Origin: an uncultured Sutterella sp.
GTDB taxonomy: Bacteria; Pseudomonadota; Gammaproteobacteria; Burkholderiales; Burkholderiaceae_F
NCBI GenBank assembly: GCA_905212345.1
Contig: CAJMEC010000040.1
Location: forward strand, 1-16,117
Length of the DNA stretch: 16,117 nt
Reading direction: 5' to 3'
A model generated the notes under the pieces. That model saw nothing but the letters and a program-made list of their open reading frames with translations, was not told where the DNA came from and did no database searches. Position numbers and translations under genes: made by a program. Each line of letters opens with the position of its first letter. Positions within the stretch are counted from its first letter, which is position 1. Below are positions 1 to 7,504 of the stretch, one piece after another.

Positions 1-43
1 AGTTGGTTGTATTTCCAGTGAAAGTAGGACATCGCCCGGCTCC
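1..43 (+). rRNA. rrf: 5S ribosomal RNA, 3' end (partial)
   Basis: The first ~43 bases match the remembered 3' end of betaproteobacterial 5S rRNA: the helix-IV region, the GTGAAAGTAGG segment (bases 18-28) and the closing ATCGCC(C)GGCTC strand that pairs with the 5' end of the molecule. The 5' part lies outside the window. A strong terminator starts 7 bases later, as expected at the end of an rRNA operon. The exact 3' end is uncertain by a few bases. Confidence 0.85.
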
Positions 44-49
44 CCATTC

Positions 50-85
50 AAAAAACCCCGAGTCTTTAGGATTTCGGGGTTTTTT
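50..85 (+). terminator. rRNA operon intrinsic terminator
   Basis: A 12-base arm (A6 then CCCCGA, 50-61) is perfectly complementary to TCGGGG then T6 (74-85) around a 12-base loop. The G+C-rich core followed by six T's makes a strong rho-independent terminator on the plus strand. The A6/T6 symmetry would also let it work in reverse. It closes the rRNA transcript and separates it from lptF. Confidence 0.9.
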
Positions 86-86
86 A

Positions 87-117
87 TTGTATATTGCGAT
101 TAAAACTGCGATAAAAT
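87..117 (+). promoter_or_regulatory. Candidate lptFG promoter
   Basis: A TAAAAT -10-like hexamer (112-117) lies 19 bases after TTGTAT (87-92), directly behind the rRNA terminator and about 50 bases before the lptF start. The spacing is longer than ideal. The segment contains a near-perfect direct repeat, TGCGATTAAAA (95-105) and TGCGATAAAA (107-116), with a 12-base period. The strong terminator upstream implies lptFG needs its own promoter here, but the exact element is a guess. Confidence 0.3.
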
Positions 118-167
118 TCACGGATTGGAGCTTTGTTTACTCCTAGCTGTTGTTATAAAGGATCCGC

Positions 168-1283
168 ATGATATTCAGACGTTCACTCGTCTCTGAACTC
201 GCTAACACAGCCGGTGCTGTGTTTACGGTTATCTTCTCGATCGTACTGACGATCGGGCTGGTCCGTATTTTGGGTTTAGCTGCCGGTGGTCGTATCGATA
301 GCGGGACTGTGATGGAAATGGTGGTTTATGAGGCACTTGTTAATTTAGCCCCTCTATTAGCCGTTTCTCTTTTCATCGCTGTGTTAATCACGCTAACCCG
401 AAGCTGGCTCGATAGCGAAATGGTTGTCTGGTTTTCTTCGGGTGGAATCAGTTTAGTATCTTGGATTCGTCCGGTTCTGCGTTTTAGCATCCCCATTATC
501 CTTCTCATTACTGCATTGTCGCTGGTTATTTCACCCTGGGCAAAGGGGCAAAGTGAGCTGAACCGGGAAGTTTGGTCTCAGCGTGATGATGTTGACAGAC
601 TTTCGCCTGGGCGATTTATCGAAATTTCAGGTGGCAAACAAGTTTTCTTTATTGAAGAAGTTTCAGCTGACGGTCTGTCCGTTAAAAATGTTTTTCTCAC
701 CGAGACCGATCCTAAATCCGAAATGGTTTTAATGGCTGAGACGGGGGAAGTGACAACGAATGAACAGGGTGACCGTTATGTGATTTTGCATGATGGTCGT
801 CGCTATGAAGGTAAGGCCGGGACGCCCGAGTATCGTGTAACGGAATTTAAAACATACGGTATTCGCTTGGATGTAAAACCAGAAAGCGCCATCCAGATGA
901 AGGATGTAGACACCCAGCCCTTACCGTTGCTCGTCATGCAAAAGGATAATTTGGAAGCCCAAGGTGAGTTACTATGGCGAATTTCTTGGCCCTTGGCAGC
1001 TCTTAATTTAATTCTGATTGCTATTCCGCTCTCTTTTACGAACCCTCGTGCCGGTCGAAGCCTGAATATGGTTGTGGCACTTTTGCTTTTTGTTTTATAT
1101 CTGAACGGAATTAGTGTGGGTCGAACTTGGGTGGAACATGGAACTTTCCACTTGATTCCTGCCATCATTCTTTTAAACGGCGCGTTTACTGTTTTGGCTG
1201 TTGTGCTCTTTTTGCGTCGCACAATTATGCAACGTTGGGTGCCTGAGTGGTTGACACTGAGTTATTGGCGTGCAAGGAAATAG
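168..1283 (+). CDS. lptF: LPS export ABC transporter permease LptF
   Basis: LptF is one of two inner-membrane subunits of the LptB2FGC complex, which extracts lipopolysaccharide from the inner membrane and pushes it onto the periplasmic Lpt bridge. The 371-residue protein has the family layout: a short cytoplasmic N-terminus (MIFRRSLVSELANTAG), three membrane spans in about residues 14-122, a periplasmic beta-jellyroll at about 130-245, and three C-terminal spans at about 270-350. The segment ISPWAKGQSE after the third span and the PLSFTNPRAGRS loop in the C-terminal membrane part look like family hallmarks. The length is normal. The ATG at 168 is preceded by AAAGGA (157-162) at good spacing. 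lptG starts 3 bases after the stop, so the two are co-translated. In E. coli the pair sits beside pepA; here an rRNA operon lies upstream. Confidence 0.93.
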   Translation: MIFRRSLVSELANTAGAVFTVIFSIVLTIGLVRILGLAAGGRIDSGTVMEMVVYEALVNLAPLLAVSLFIAVLITLTRSWLDSEMVVWFSSGGISLVSWIRPVLRFSIPIILLITALSLVISPWAKGQSELNREVWSQRDDVDRLSPGRFIEISGGKQVFFIEEVSADGLSVKNVFLTETDPKSEMVLMAETGEVTTNEQGDRYVILHDGRRYEGKAGTPEYRVTEFKTYGIRLDVKPESAIQMKDVDTQPLPLLVMQKDNLEAQGELLWRISWPLAALNLILIAIPLSFTNPRAGRSLNMVVALLLFVLYLNGISVGRTWVEHGTFHLIPAIILLNGAFTVLAVVLFLRRTIMQRWVPEWLTLSYWRARK

Positions 1284-1286
1284 ACT

Positions 1287-2414
1287 ATGAAAGTTATTAC
1301 CAAGCACCTGACTAAGGAAATTTTGCAAGCTACGGGCTTTGTGCTCTTAGCCCTAGTGGCTTTGTTTGCCTTTTTTGATTTAGTCGGCCAGCTTGGTCGA
1401 ATCGGCAGCCGCTATGGTCTTTTGGATGCCTTCGTTATCACCGGTTTAAGTTTGCCTATGCGAATTTATGAGGTGATGCCTATTGCAGCATTACTGGGCA
1501 CAGTCTTTGTAATGAGTCAATGGGCTTCACGTTCAGAATTTACCATTTTGCGCGTGGCTGGATTATCTCCTGTGCGTTTGGCTGCCATCTTAATGGTCCC
1601 GGGTATTATTCTGGTGGCTTTTACTTATGCTTTCGGTGAATTTATTGCCCCTTCTTCAGATTCTTATTCGCGCGAGTATCGAGCGACTGTCCAACATAAG
1701 ACAATGGATATCCGAGGATCGGACACCGGGGCTTGGGTTCGTGAAACGATCGACTCTCCCAATGGTCCCCAGGTTCGTTATATCAATATCCAAAAAATGA
1801 CGCCGACCGAAGAAGCCCTTGATTGGCGTATTTATGACTTTGACGAAAAGCAGCGCCTGACGAGAGTCATTGCCGCTGAATCCGGTAATTATGTGGATGA
1901 CCAGGGGTGGATTTTACAAGGGGCCGTTAATACAGCGTTACCTCTTTTGGAAAACCTTACTCAAACCCCGATTATGGATCGCGTCATGGTGAGCAGTCCC
2001 ACTCGAATGATGTTCAGGTCTGCGATTGATCCGAGCATTTTCGGAGTGATGATGCTTAAACCTGAAAATATGTCCATGAGGTCGCTCTATCGTTACGTCA
2101 ACCACTTGGAGCAAAGTCGCCAAGAATCGGATCGTTATGAGATTGCCCTATGGAATAAGGCGTTTTATCCAATCGCCATTTTGGTCATGATTGCTTTAGC
2201 GATGCCCTTTGCTTACATGAACCGTCGCTCAGGCGGTGTGAGTATTAAGATTTTTGCGGGCGTTATGATCGGTTTGGCTTTCTACACGATCAATAATCTT
2301 TTCTCCTATATCGGTATGCTCAATACTTGGCCACCATTGGTGGTGGCGATGGTTCCGACCGCCTGTATGCTGGTCTTAGCCATGATCGGCATGTGGTTTG
2401 TCGAAAGACGCTAA
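1287..2414 (+). CDS. lptG: LPS export ABC transporter permease LptG
   Basis: LptG is the partner of LptF in the LptB2FGC lipopolysaccharide exporter. The 375-residue product has the same fold: spans at about residues 13-33, 62-80 and 98-117, a periplasmic beta-jellyroll from about 125 to 265, and three spans from about 287 to 372. The segments SEFTILRVAGLSP (the coupling-helix region that touches the LptB ATPase) and AMPFAYMNRRSGG are typical of the family. Length is normal and no key region is missing. The ATG follows the lptF stop by 3 bases, with AAGGAA just upstream inside the lptF 3' end. A hairpin terminator starts 6 bases after the stop, so lptFG is a two-gene operon. Confidence 0.94.
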   Translation: MKVITKHLTKEILQATGFVLLALVALFAFFDLVGQLGRIGSRYGLLDAFVITGLSLPMRIYEVMPIAALLGTVFVMSQWASRSEFTILRVAGLSPVRLAAILMVPGIILVAFTYAFGEFIAPSSDSYSREYRATVQHKTMDIRGSDTGAWVRETIDSPNGPQVRYINIQKMTPTEEALDWRIYDFDEKQRLTRVIAAESGNYVDDQGWILQGAVNTALPLLENLTQTPIMDRVMVSSPTRMMFRSAIDPSIFGVMMLKPENMSMRSLYRYVNHLEQSRQESDRYEIALWNKAFYPIAILVMIALAMPFAYMNRRSGGVSIKIFAGVMIGLAFYTINNLFSYIGMLNTWPPLVVAMVPTACMLVLAMIGMWFVERR

Positions 2415-2420
2415 CATCTG

Positions 2421-2447
2421 GAGCTCGAGAAATCGGGCTCTTTTTCT
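2421..2447 (+). terminator. lptFG intrinsic terminator
   Basis: GAGCTCGA (2421-2428) pairs with TCGGGCTC (2433-2440), with one T-G wobble, around a stable GAAA tetraloop. TTTTTCT follows. It lies immediately after the lptG stop codon. This is a convincing rho-independent terminator for the plus strand. Confidence 0.9.
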
Positions 2448-2452
2448 ATTGA

Positions 2453-3969
2453 TTCCAGACAAAAGTCGCCAATGCCTCAATTGAGGGGCTGAATGTTAAT
2501 GGGGAATTGTTTATTCAGGCATACGGTAAAGAAGCTTCGGATTTAAAAATTGTCAAATTAACTACAGAAGAAAACTCGAATATTCGAATCAACGATACTG
2601 AAGGTTGGGGTTCTGCCATTCATATCACAGATGCGGAATTTAAATCAGGGACAACTTTTTCCTATATCAACAAAGATGAAGGCTTAAAGCCGGTATTTGA
2701 GACTGTTGATTTTGAAAATATCAATGCCGCAATTCCACGATTGTTAACCAAGCTAATGGGAAAATCAATATTGGTACACTGACTGGTTCAAATAATATTT
2801 TGTCTGTTGAGGATACCGCAGAAAATCAAATAAGCATTGGGAAAAACATGAGTACCAACTTAACCTTGGTACGTTCTGACAGCTCTTACGGTAATTCCAT
2901 GTCAAGTGTTGATCAAGGCGTTGCTGATTTAGCTGCAACCGTTGATCTGAATACCAATGGAGCAGAAGGTGCCGAAGGTATGAAGGTTGTGATCGGCGCC
3001 AATGACATGACCGGTCGCATTGAAGCGGTTTACGACGCCAAGGGCAATAAGATCAGCCAGACTGAAGATGTCAATGAAACAAACCGTACGCTAACCGCCG
3101 TTGCTAATCTTCCTGTTGTTGCCTGGCGCGCCGAATTAAATGATCTTTACAAACGTATGGGTGATCTTCGTGCAACGCCTTATAAGAGCGGCGCATGGGT
3201 GCGCTATAACGGCGGTAAACTCAAGTGGTCCGATGGTGATTTGGAAAACGACTTCCACATGATCCAAGTCGGTATCGATACGATGCCCACCGAAAACAAT
3301 ATCCGCTTTGGTACCGCTTTCAGCTACACCAAGGGTGATGCCGATTTCGATGGAGGCAGCGCTGATTTGGACACTTACAGCTTAGCGTTGTATGGCACTT
3401 GGTTAGGTGACAAGGGACAATACGTTGATGTGATTGGCCGCGTGGCTTCCATTAAAAATGACGCCAATGCCGGAAGCTTGACTGGACAAGGTAAGGCCTA
3501 TGACGGCAAGATGGATAACACGGGCTTGTCTTTGTCGGCAGAGGCTGGCTGGCGCTTTGCCCTGCCTTATAACCTCTTCATTGAACCGCAAGTCGAAGCC
3601 ACTTACAGCTACATTGATTCGGATAGCTTCCATTATGGTGATCGTAAGTACGAGCTGCAATCAACGGATTCCTTCATTGCTCGCGCAGGCTTCATGGCGG
3701 GTATCCAATGTCCGGATAACAAGGGCAATGTTTATGTGAGAGCTTCTGTGGTGCATGACTTCTTGGGCGAAACAGACATTAAGGTCAGCAACGCTCATAT
3801 GTCTGGCACGGTCAGCAGTGACTTTGGCGGCACCTGGGGAGAATTCGGCATTGGTGCCAATGTCAGTGTGTCTGACAACACGTATGTGTACGCGGATGTG
3901 GAACACACCACCGGTGGAGAAATTGAAGAGCCGTGGCGCGTGAATTTCGGTGTCCGCTATAACTTCTAA
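2453..3969 (+). pseudogene. Autotransporter remnant: 5'-truncated, frameshifted, with intact beta-barrel domain
   Basis: This is the remains of a type Va autotransporter, whose C-terminal barrel inserts in the outer membrane and carries a secreted passenger. Reading frame 2 is open from just after a stop at 2450-2452 to 2782 and reads as repetitive passenger (for example NASIEGLNVNGELFIQ and INDTEGWGSAIHITDAEF), with no start codon plus signal peptide. The protein resumes in frame 1: NSTIVNQANGKINIGTLTGS, then NNILSVEDTAENQ. Adding one A in the AA at about 2731 joins the two as ...NINAANSTIVNQANGK..., so a one-base loss is likely. Downstream come a helical linker (TNRTLTAVANLPVVAWRAEL) and about 280 residues of alternating amphipathic strands. 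These end in RVNFGVRYNF, with the terminal Phe that marks outer-membrane barrels. Without a signal peptide the barrel could not be exported, so the locus is probably dead, unless it serves as a recombination donor. Alternative ORF starts at TTG 2507 and TTG 2800 have no convincing ribosome-binding site. Confidence 0.75.
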
Positions 3970-3980
3970 CTTCTCAATAA

Positions 3981-4000
3981 AAAAGAGCCCCGTGAGGGGC
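3981..4000 (-). terminator. Terminator of the NCS1 permease operon
   Basis: On the minus strand GCCCC (4000-3996) pairs with GGGGC (3991-3987) around TCAC and is followed by TC then six T's (the A-rich stretch 3979-3984 on the plus strand). It lies about 80 bases past the permease stop. No T-run follows on the plus strand, so it mainly serves minus-strand transcription. Confidence 0.75.
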
Positions 4001-4018
4001 CCCTACCAGTAAAGTCGC

Positions 4019-4058
4019 AAGCGGTTGGCAGGTGGAAAGAATCATCTGTCAACCGTTT
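4019..4058. repeat. Imperfect inverted repeat, 13-base arms
   Basis: Arm 4019-4031 (AAGCGGTTGGCAG) and arm 4046-4058 (CTGTCAACCGTTT) are complementary except for two G-T type pairs, around a 14-base loop. It lies between the permease stop and the terminator and has no T-run on either strand. It could be a 3'-end stabilising hairpin or a dispersed palindromic element. Function unknown. Confidence 0.55.
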
Positions 4059-4075
4059 GTGTCTAAGCGCTTCCT

Positions 4076-5521
4076 TTAACGTTCAGCTTTCACAACATAG
4101 GTGAGAAATGCGTAAAGCACTGCGCCGATAATCATCGCGGCAACCACACCAATATTGGCTTGAGCAAAAACGCTTGCTTTTGTTTCCTCACTTAACAAGA
4201 AGCTTGTAATCTTGCCAATGTAGGGGTCACTTGAGGTGATCGTTCCTAATCCAACAACCGTTGCGACCAATAGAGACAGACAGGCACTCCAACGTAAATT
4301 TTTTCCTCCTTGAGAGGGCGGCAAAGCCAAGTTAACATTCCAAGAAAGGCGCTTTTGGCGCAAAAGGTCCACGATTTCGATTGCGCCCCAAGATCCCATA
4401 ATGACGGAAATGGCGGCCAAGAACGATGTGAATGTGGATAAGAATGAGTCAGAAATAAAGGTTAAATAGAACGCCCCTAAGGCAATAATGACAGCATTCA
4501 TTATCGTTGTGGCGGCTCGGCTCATGGGGACCCCCATTGCCATTAAGGCAAGGCCCGAACTATAAACCCCAGTCATGCCGGCAGACATCAATGAGGTCAC
4601 GATCACAATGGAGAACGGTACAAAGAACCAGAAAGGCAAAATACCCGTTAAGGCTGCGAGCGGCTCACGAGAAGCGCGAGCCAAAAGTTCCGGATTGCCA
4701 GCACTTAACATGACTCCCAAAATCAAAAGAACGGAAACAGGCAAGGCGATGCCGACGGTAGTCCAGAAAATGACTCCGCGCCCGGGAGTTTGACGGGGTA
4801 GATAGCGAGAGTAGTCACCGCCGTAATTTAAAAATCCTAATCCAACCATGGTCATGGCTAACACGATTCCACCCAGGAACGTGGCAAAAGAGCCGGAGGG
4901 CGCATCGCCCAACGTTGCAAAATTAATTTGCGGGATAAAGAAAAAGAGATAAACCAAAGTCATCAGGCCCGTGATCCAAGCGATGATCTTCTCAATCTTC
5001 ATAATGAAAGCGTGACCGTAAACAGCGCCGATCATCGTAAAGAAGAGCACAAAGGCAAAACTGACGAGTAAACAGGTTGTTGTGGCCGTTCCTTGGGGCG
5101 TTGCCATGACGGGAATCAATTTAGCCACCAAGTCGGCAAAAGTGGTCGACGCCATGGAAAGCATCGTCACTTTCCAGCCCATGTTCGCGACATAACCGAA
5201 GAAGGTGGGGACTTTGTTGCCGTGGTAGCCGAAAGCTAAGCGCGATTGCACTAAGGTCGGAAGCCCGGTGCGGACACTGCCGACCGCTAAGATACCCACT
5301 AATGAACAAGATAAAAAATAACCGATAACGCCTGCAGCCATTGCTTGGGCGACAGAAAGTCCCAAGCCGAATACGTACATCCCGCAGGTGATACCAAAAA
5401 TAGAAATATTCCAAGAAAACCAAATCGGGAACAGATCGGCCGGTTTACCGTAGCGCTCGCTATCGGGCACGGGATTAACGCCGTTGGTTTCGATTTGTGA
5501 AATGTTATTGTCGTTAGCCAT
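4076..5521 (-). CDS. NCS1-family purine/cytosine-type permease
   Basis: An inner-membrane secondary transporter of the nucleobase-cation-symport-1 family, which imports cytosine, purines, allantoin, hydantoins or thiamine-like compounds with Na+ or H+. The N-terminal stretch (PVPDSERYGKPADLFPIWFSWN) is the hallmark of the purine-cytosine permease branch. About twelve hydrophobic spans follow, with VGLGFLNYGGDYSRYLPR in the middle, typical of the family. The chosen ATG at 5521 (MANDNNISQI) gives 481 residues, normal for the family. The longer reading at 5623 would run back through the end of the kinase gene and add an unlikely 34-residue leader. The chosen start is 13 bases after the kinase stop, has no obvious Shine-Dalgarno and is probably translationally coupled. 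As last gene of the operon with a glycohydrolase-like enzyme and a kinase, it probably imports their substrate. The exact substrate is unknown; calling it CodB would be too specific. Confidence 0.85.
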   Translation of the reverse strand: MANDNNISQIETNGVNPVPDSERYGKPADLFPIWFSWNISIFGITCGMYVFGLGLSVAQAMAAGVIGYFLSCSLVGILAVGSVRTGLPTLVQSRLAFGYHGNKVPTFFGYVANMGWKVTMLSMASTTFADLVAKLIPVMATPQGTATTTCLLVSFAFVLFFTMIGAVYGHAFIMKIEKIIAWITGLMTLVYLFFFIPQINFATLGDAPSGSFATFLGGIVLAMTMVGLGFLNYGGDYSRYLPRQTPGRGVIFWTTVGIALPVSVLLILGVMLSAGNPELLARASREPLAALTGILPFWFFVPFSIVIVTSLMSAGMTGVYSSGLALMAMGVPMSRAATTIMNAVIIALGAFYLTFISDSFLSTFTSFLAAISVIMGSWGAIEIVDLLRQKRLSWNVNLALPPSQGGKNLRWSACLSLLVATVVGLGTITSSDPYIGKITSFLLSEETKASVFAQANIGVVAAMIIGAVLYAFLTYVVKAER

Positions 5522-5534
5522 GATAAATAAGAGA

Positions 5535-6491
5535 TTAAAGAGAATACTGTTCGAGTTCTGAGCGAGTAGGGGCGGTTGCCGCCCCCTCGCTTGCTGTGAC
5601 ATGCGCCGCAACGGCGTTAGCAATAAGCGTAGCTTCGGCCATGGTCAGACCGCACATAAGGCCAGCTAAAATACCTCCGGTGTGAGCGTCACCAGAGCCG
5701 ATGGTATCGACGAGATTAATTTTGAAGCAGGGGATGCGTTTAGCTGTCCATCCTGACGGTTTTTTCTCCGTATAGACAGCACCGTTGCCACCATCGGTAA
5801 CAACGGATGGATTGCCGGAGCGAACCGACAAGGCAATGGCGGCATCGGTTGCATTGTGTGTATTGGTCATCCACATCGCTTCACTGCAGTTCACGGTATA
5901 AAGGCAACCCAAGTCTTCGAAAGCTTTAAGCCGCTCTTGCCCCATTTCCGTAACGCGAGGCCCCGGATCGAAAACGATTAACGCGTTGTCAGCTTTTCGG
6001 TTCAGGACCGAGAGCAGCACCTCGCCGTTTTTCCCTTCGGCTTGGTAACCCGAGACGTAGATATAGTCATATTGGGAAAGAGTGAATCGGTCAAACCACT
6101 CAGCCTTCATTTGCCGTTCAAGACCGAACATCGAAATGAAAGTGCGTTCCCCGGTGTGGTCTGCAATCGACAGGCACCAACCGTTGTCGCCTGCTCCTTG
6201 TTCTCGATAGACAGGAAGGTTGCGTCGGGTGAGTGTCTGTTCGACGAGATCGGCGAATTGTCCCTCTCCCACAGGCATATAAGAGTCAAATGGAAGGCCT
6301 AATTTCCAAAGTACATCGGCCACATTAAATGAGCAGCCGCCCACGACCGTTTTCTTGAACTTTCCTTCGATATCAGCGCCTGCGCGAGGCATTTCGTGGA
6401 CACTTAAAATCATGTCCACAAAAGCGGAACCCAAAATGAAGACTTTTTTCTGAGGGTTGAGGTTATTAACCAGCTCTTTAACGGCTCGCAT
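5535..6491 (-). CDS. PfkB/ribokinase-family sugar or nucleoside kinase
   Basis: An ATP-dependent kinase of the PfkB family (ribokinase, adenosine kinase, pseudouridine kinase and others). Counting from the ATG at 6491 (318 residues), it has the N-terminal family motif with GG at 51-52 and Asn56 (VVGGCSFNVADVLWKLG), and the C-terminal signature DTIGSGDAHTGG at 262-273 with the catalytic base Asp268. The usual GAGD is GSGD here, a mild change. An in-frame TTG at 6497 is possible, but the ATG has AAGGA 6 bases upstream, inside the end of the preceding gene, so it is preferred. It starts 2 bases after the stop of the glycohydrolase gene (tight coupling). The pairing with an ARH-family enzyme resembles E. 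coli YegU/YegV. The phosphorylated compound cannot be read from the sequence: ribose-like sugar or intact nucleoside are the likeliest. Confidence 0.87.
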   Translation of the reverse strand: MRAVKELVNNLNPQKKVFILGSAFVDMILSVHEMPRAGADIEGKFKKTVVGGCSFNVADVLWKLGLPFDSYMPVGEGQFADLVEQTLTRRNLPVYREQGAGDNGWCLSIADHTGERTFISMFGLERQMKAEWFDRFTLSQYDYIYVSGYQAEGKNGEVLLSVLNRKADNALIVFDPGPRVTEMGQERLKAFEDLGCLYTVNCSEAMWMTNTHNATDAAIALSVRSGNPSVVTDGGNGAVYTEKKPSGWTAKRIPCFKINLVDTIGSGDAHTGGILAGLMCGLTMAEATLIANAVAAHVTASEGAATAPTRSELEQYSL

Positions 6492-6503
6492 ACTCAATCC
6501 TTG
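6486..6503 (-). promoter_or_regulatory. Ribosome-binding site deciding the kinase start
   Basis: On the minus strand AAGGA occurs within the last codons of the upstream gene, followed by TTGAGT and then ATG (6491-6489). This 6-base spacing is ideal and favours the ATG over the TTG at 6497, which would be only one base from the AAGGA. Confidence 0.6.
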
Positions 6504-7504
6504 TTAAACGCAGGGCGCGCTTCGATGATTTGATCGGCCAACTCGAAGAAATTGAGGTTATTTGTCTCTTCGAGTGTCTTTAACCAGTCAGCAGGAATAC
6601 TCTCAATGCCATTCATGGCTCCGCATATCGCTACGGCCATTGCTCCCATCGTATCGGTGTCTCCGCCCATATTGGCGCACATGATGGCCGCTTTTTTCGC
6701 ATCCCGGCAAAACCAAGCCACGGCTAAGGCGGCCGATACAGACTCGCTAGTCATCGTGCCTGTTCCGAGGACTTCATAAATCCAGCGAGAATATTCTTCG
6801 GGGTCATGAATATTGCAGGCGGCGTCCAGCGCTAATTCAAAACGACGCTTGACTGAAGCTGCCCAGGTGGGTTCGCCGTAAGTTTTAGCGATATCAAAAA
6901 TCGCTAAAACATCATCGGCAGCCTCATCCCATGAGCGTCCCGCAATGCCGCTTGCAACGGCTTGAGCGACCATGGCCGCACCGGCGATGGCCACATCAGT
7001 TCCATGGGTAACTTTGGAGATGTCAGCGACCGTTTTTGCCAGCAATTCAGATTTGTCCGCATCAATTAAGCAACCGACAGGCGCAATACGCATGGCCGCT
7101 CCATTGGTGAGCGCGGTTTTGAGATATTGACTCGGATCCCGGCCCTCGCTATGAGCCAAAAGACTGGCTTTGGAGCTTGGCCCCAAGAGATTAATTTCAA
7201 AGCCATTCATCGAGATGACCCAGTCGATTAAACGCTTGGCTAATTCTTTAACAGGCGGCACAGCCTTATATTCCAAAAGAGCTTTTAAGACAACAAAAGC
7301 TTGAGCAGAATCATCGGTGTAGTGCGCTGCCTTGAAGTAACAGGCGACAATGTTGTCTTCCGGACCGTCTAAAAACGTATCAATCCAACCAAAACGCTCA
7401 CGTACTTTCTCACGAGGCCAGAGTTCTCCGGGCACGCCCAACGCGTCGCCCAACACCATGCCGGCGATAGCGCCGGCTATTTTGCTACGAGTGCAATTTT
7501 GCAT
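6494..7504 (-). CDS. ADP-ribosylglycohydrolase (ARH/DraG fold) family protein
   Basis: A soluble, probably cytoplasmic 336-residue enzyme of the ADP-ribosylglycohydrolase family. Members use two Mg2+ ions to cleave N- or O-glycosidic bonds at ribose C1. All metal-binding motifs are visible: GDALG (19-23), TDDS (63-66), the NGAAMRIAPVG segment at about residue 134, and GGDTDT (280-285), whose Asp282 and Asp284 would complete the dinuclear centre. The protein should therefore be active. It is the first gene of an operon with a PfkB kinase and a permease, so the natural substrate is probably a small imported nucleoside-like molecule. ADP-ribosylated protein, as for DraG, seems less likely because no nitrogenase or toxin genes are near. 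The ATG at 7504 has no clear Shine-Dalgarno; the leader before it is rich in T and C on the coding strand. Similar to the uncharacterised E. coli YegU by context. Confidence 0.87.
   Translation of the reverse strand: MQNCTRSKIAGAIAGMVLGDALGVPGELWPREKVRERFGWIDTFLDGPEDNIVACYFKAAHYTDDSAQAFVVLKALLEYKAVPPVKELAKRLIDWVISMNGFEINLLGPSSKASLLAHSEGRDPSQYLKTALTNGAAMRIAPVGCLIDADKSELLAKTVADISKVTHGTDVAIAGAAMVAQAVASGIAGRSWDEAADDVLAIFDIAKTYGEPTWAASVKRRFELALDAACNIHDPEEYSRWIYEVLGTGTMTSESVSAALAVAWFCRDAKKAAIMCANMGGDTDTMGAMAVAICGAMNGIESIPADWLKTLEETNNLNFFELADQIIEARPAFNKD

Noticed and set aside
803..1222. 139-codon minus-strand ORF inside lptF
   Set aside because: Antisense to the well-supported lptF, basic low-quality protein with no recognisable domain; a shadow of the real gene.
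2507..2782. Independent 91-residue small protein
   Set aside because: It starts at an unsupported TTG and continues as autotransporter passenger in the next frame; better read as part of the broken gene.
5522..5623. 34-residue N-terminal extension of the permease
   Set aside because: It overlaps the end of the kinase gene and is rich in Arg/Gln/Pro, unlike an NCS1 N-terminus. The family start motif begins shortly after the ATG at 5521.
6494..7504. DraG, regulator of nitrogenase by de-ADP-ribosylation
   Set aside because: The fold and metal motifs fit, but no nif genes or DraT are present and the operon partners point to small-molecule metabolism.
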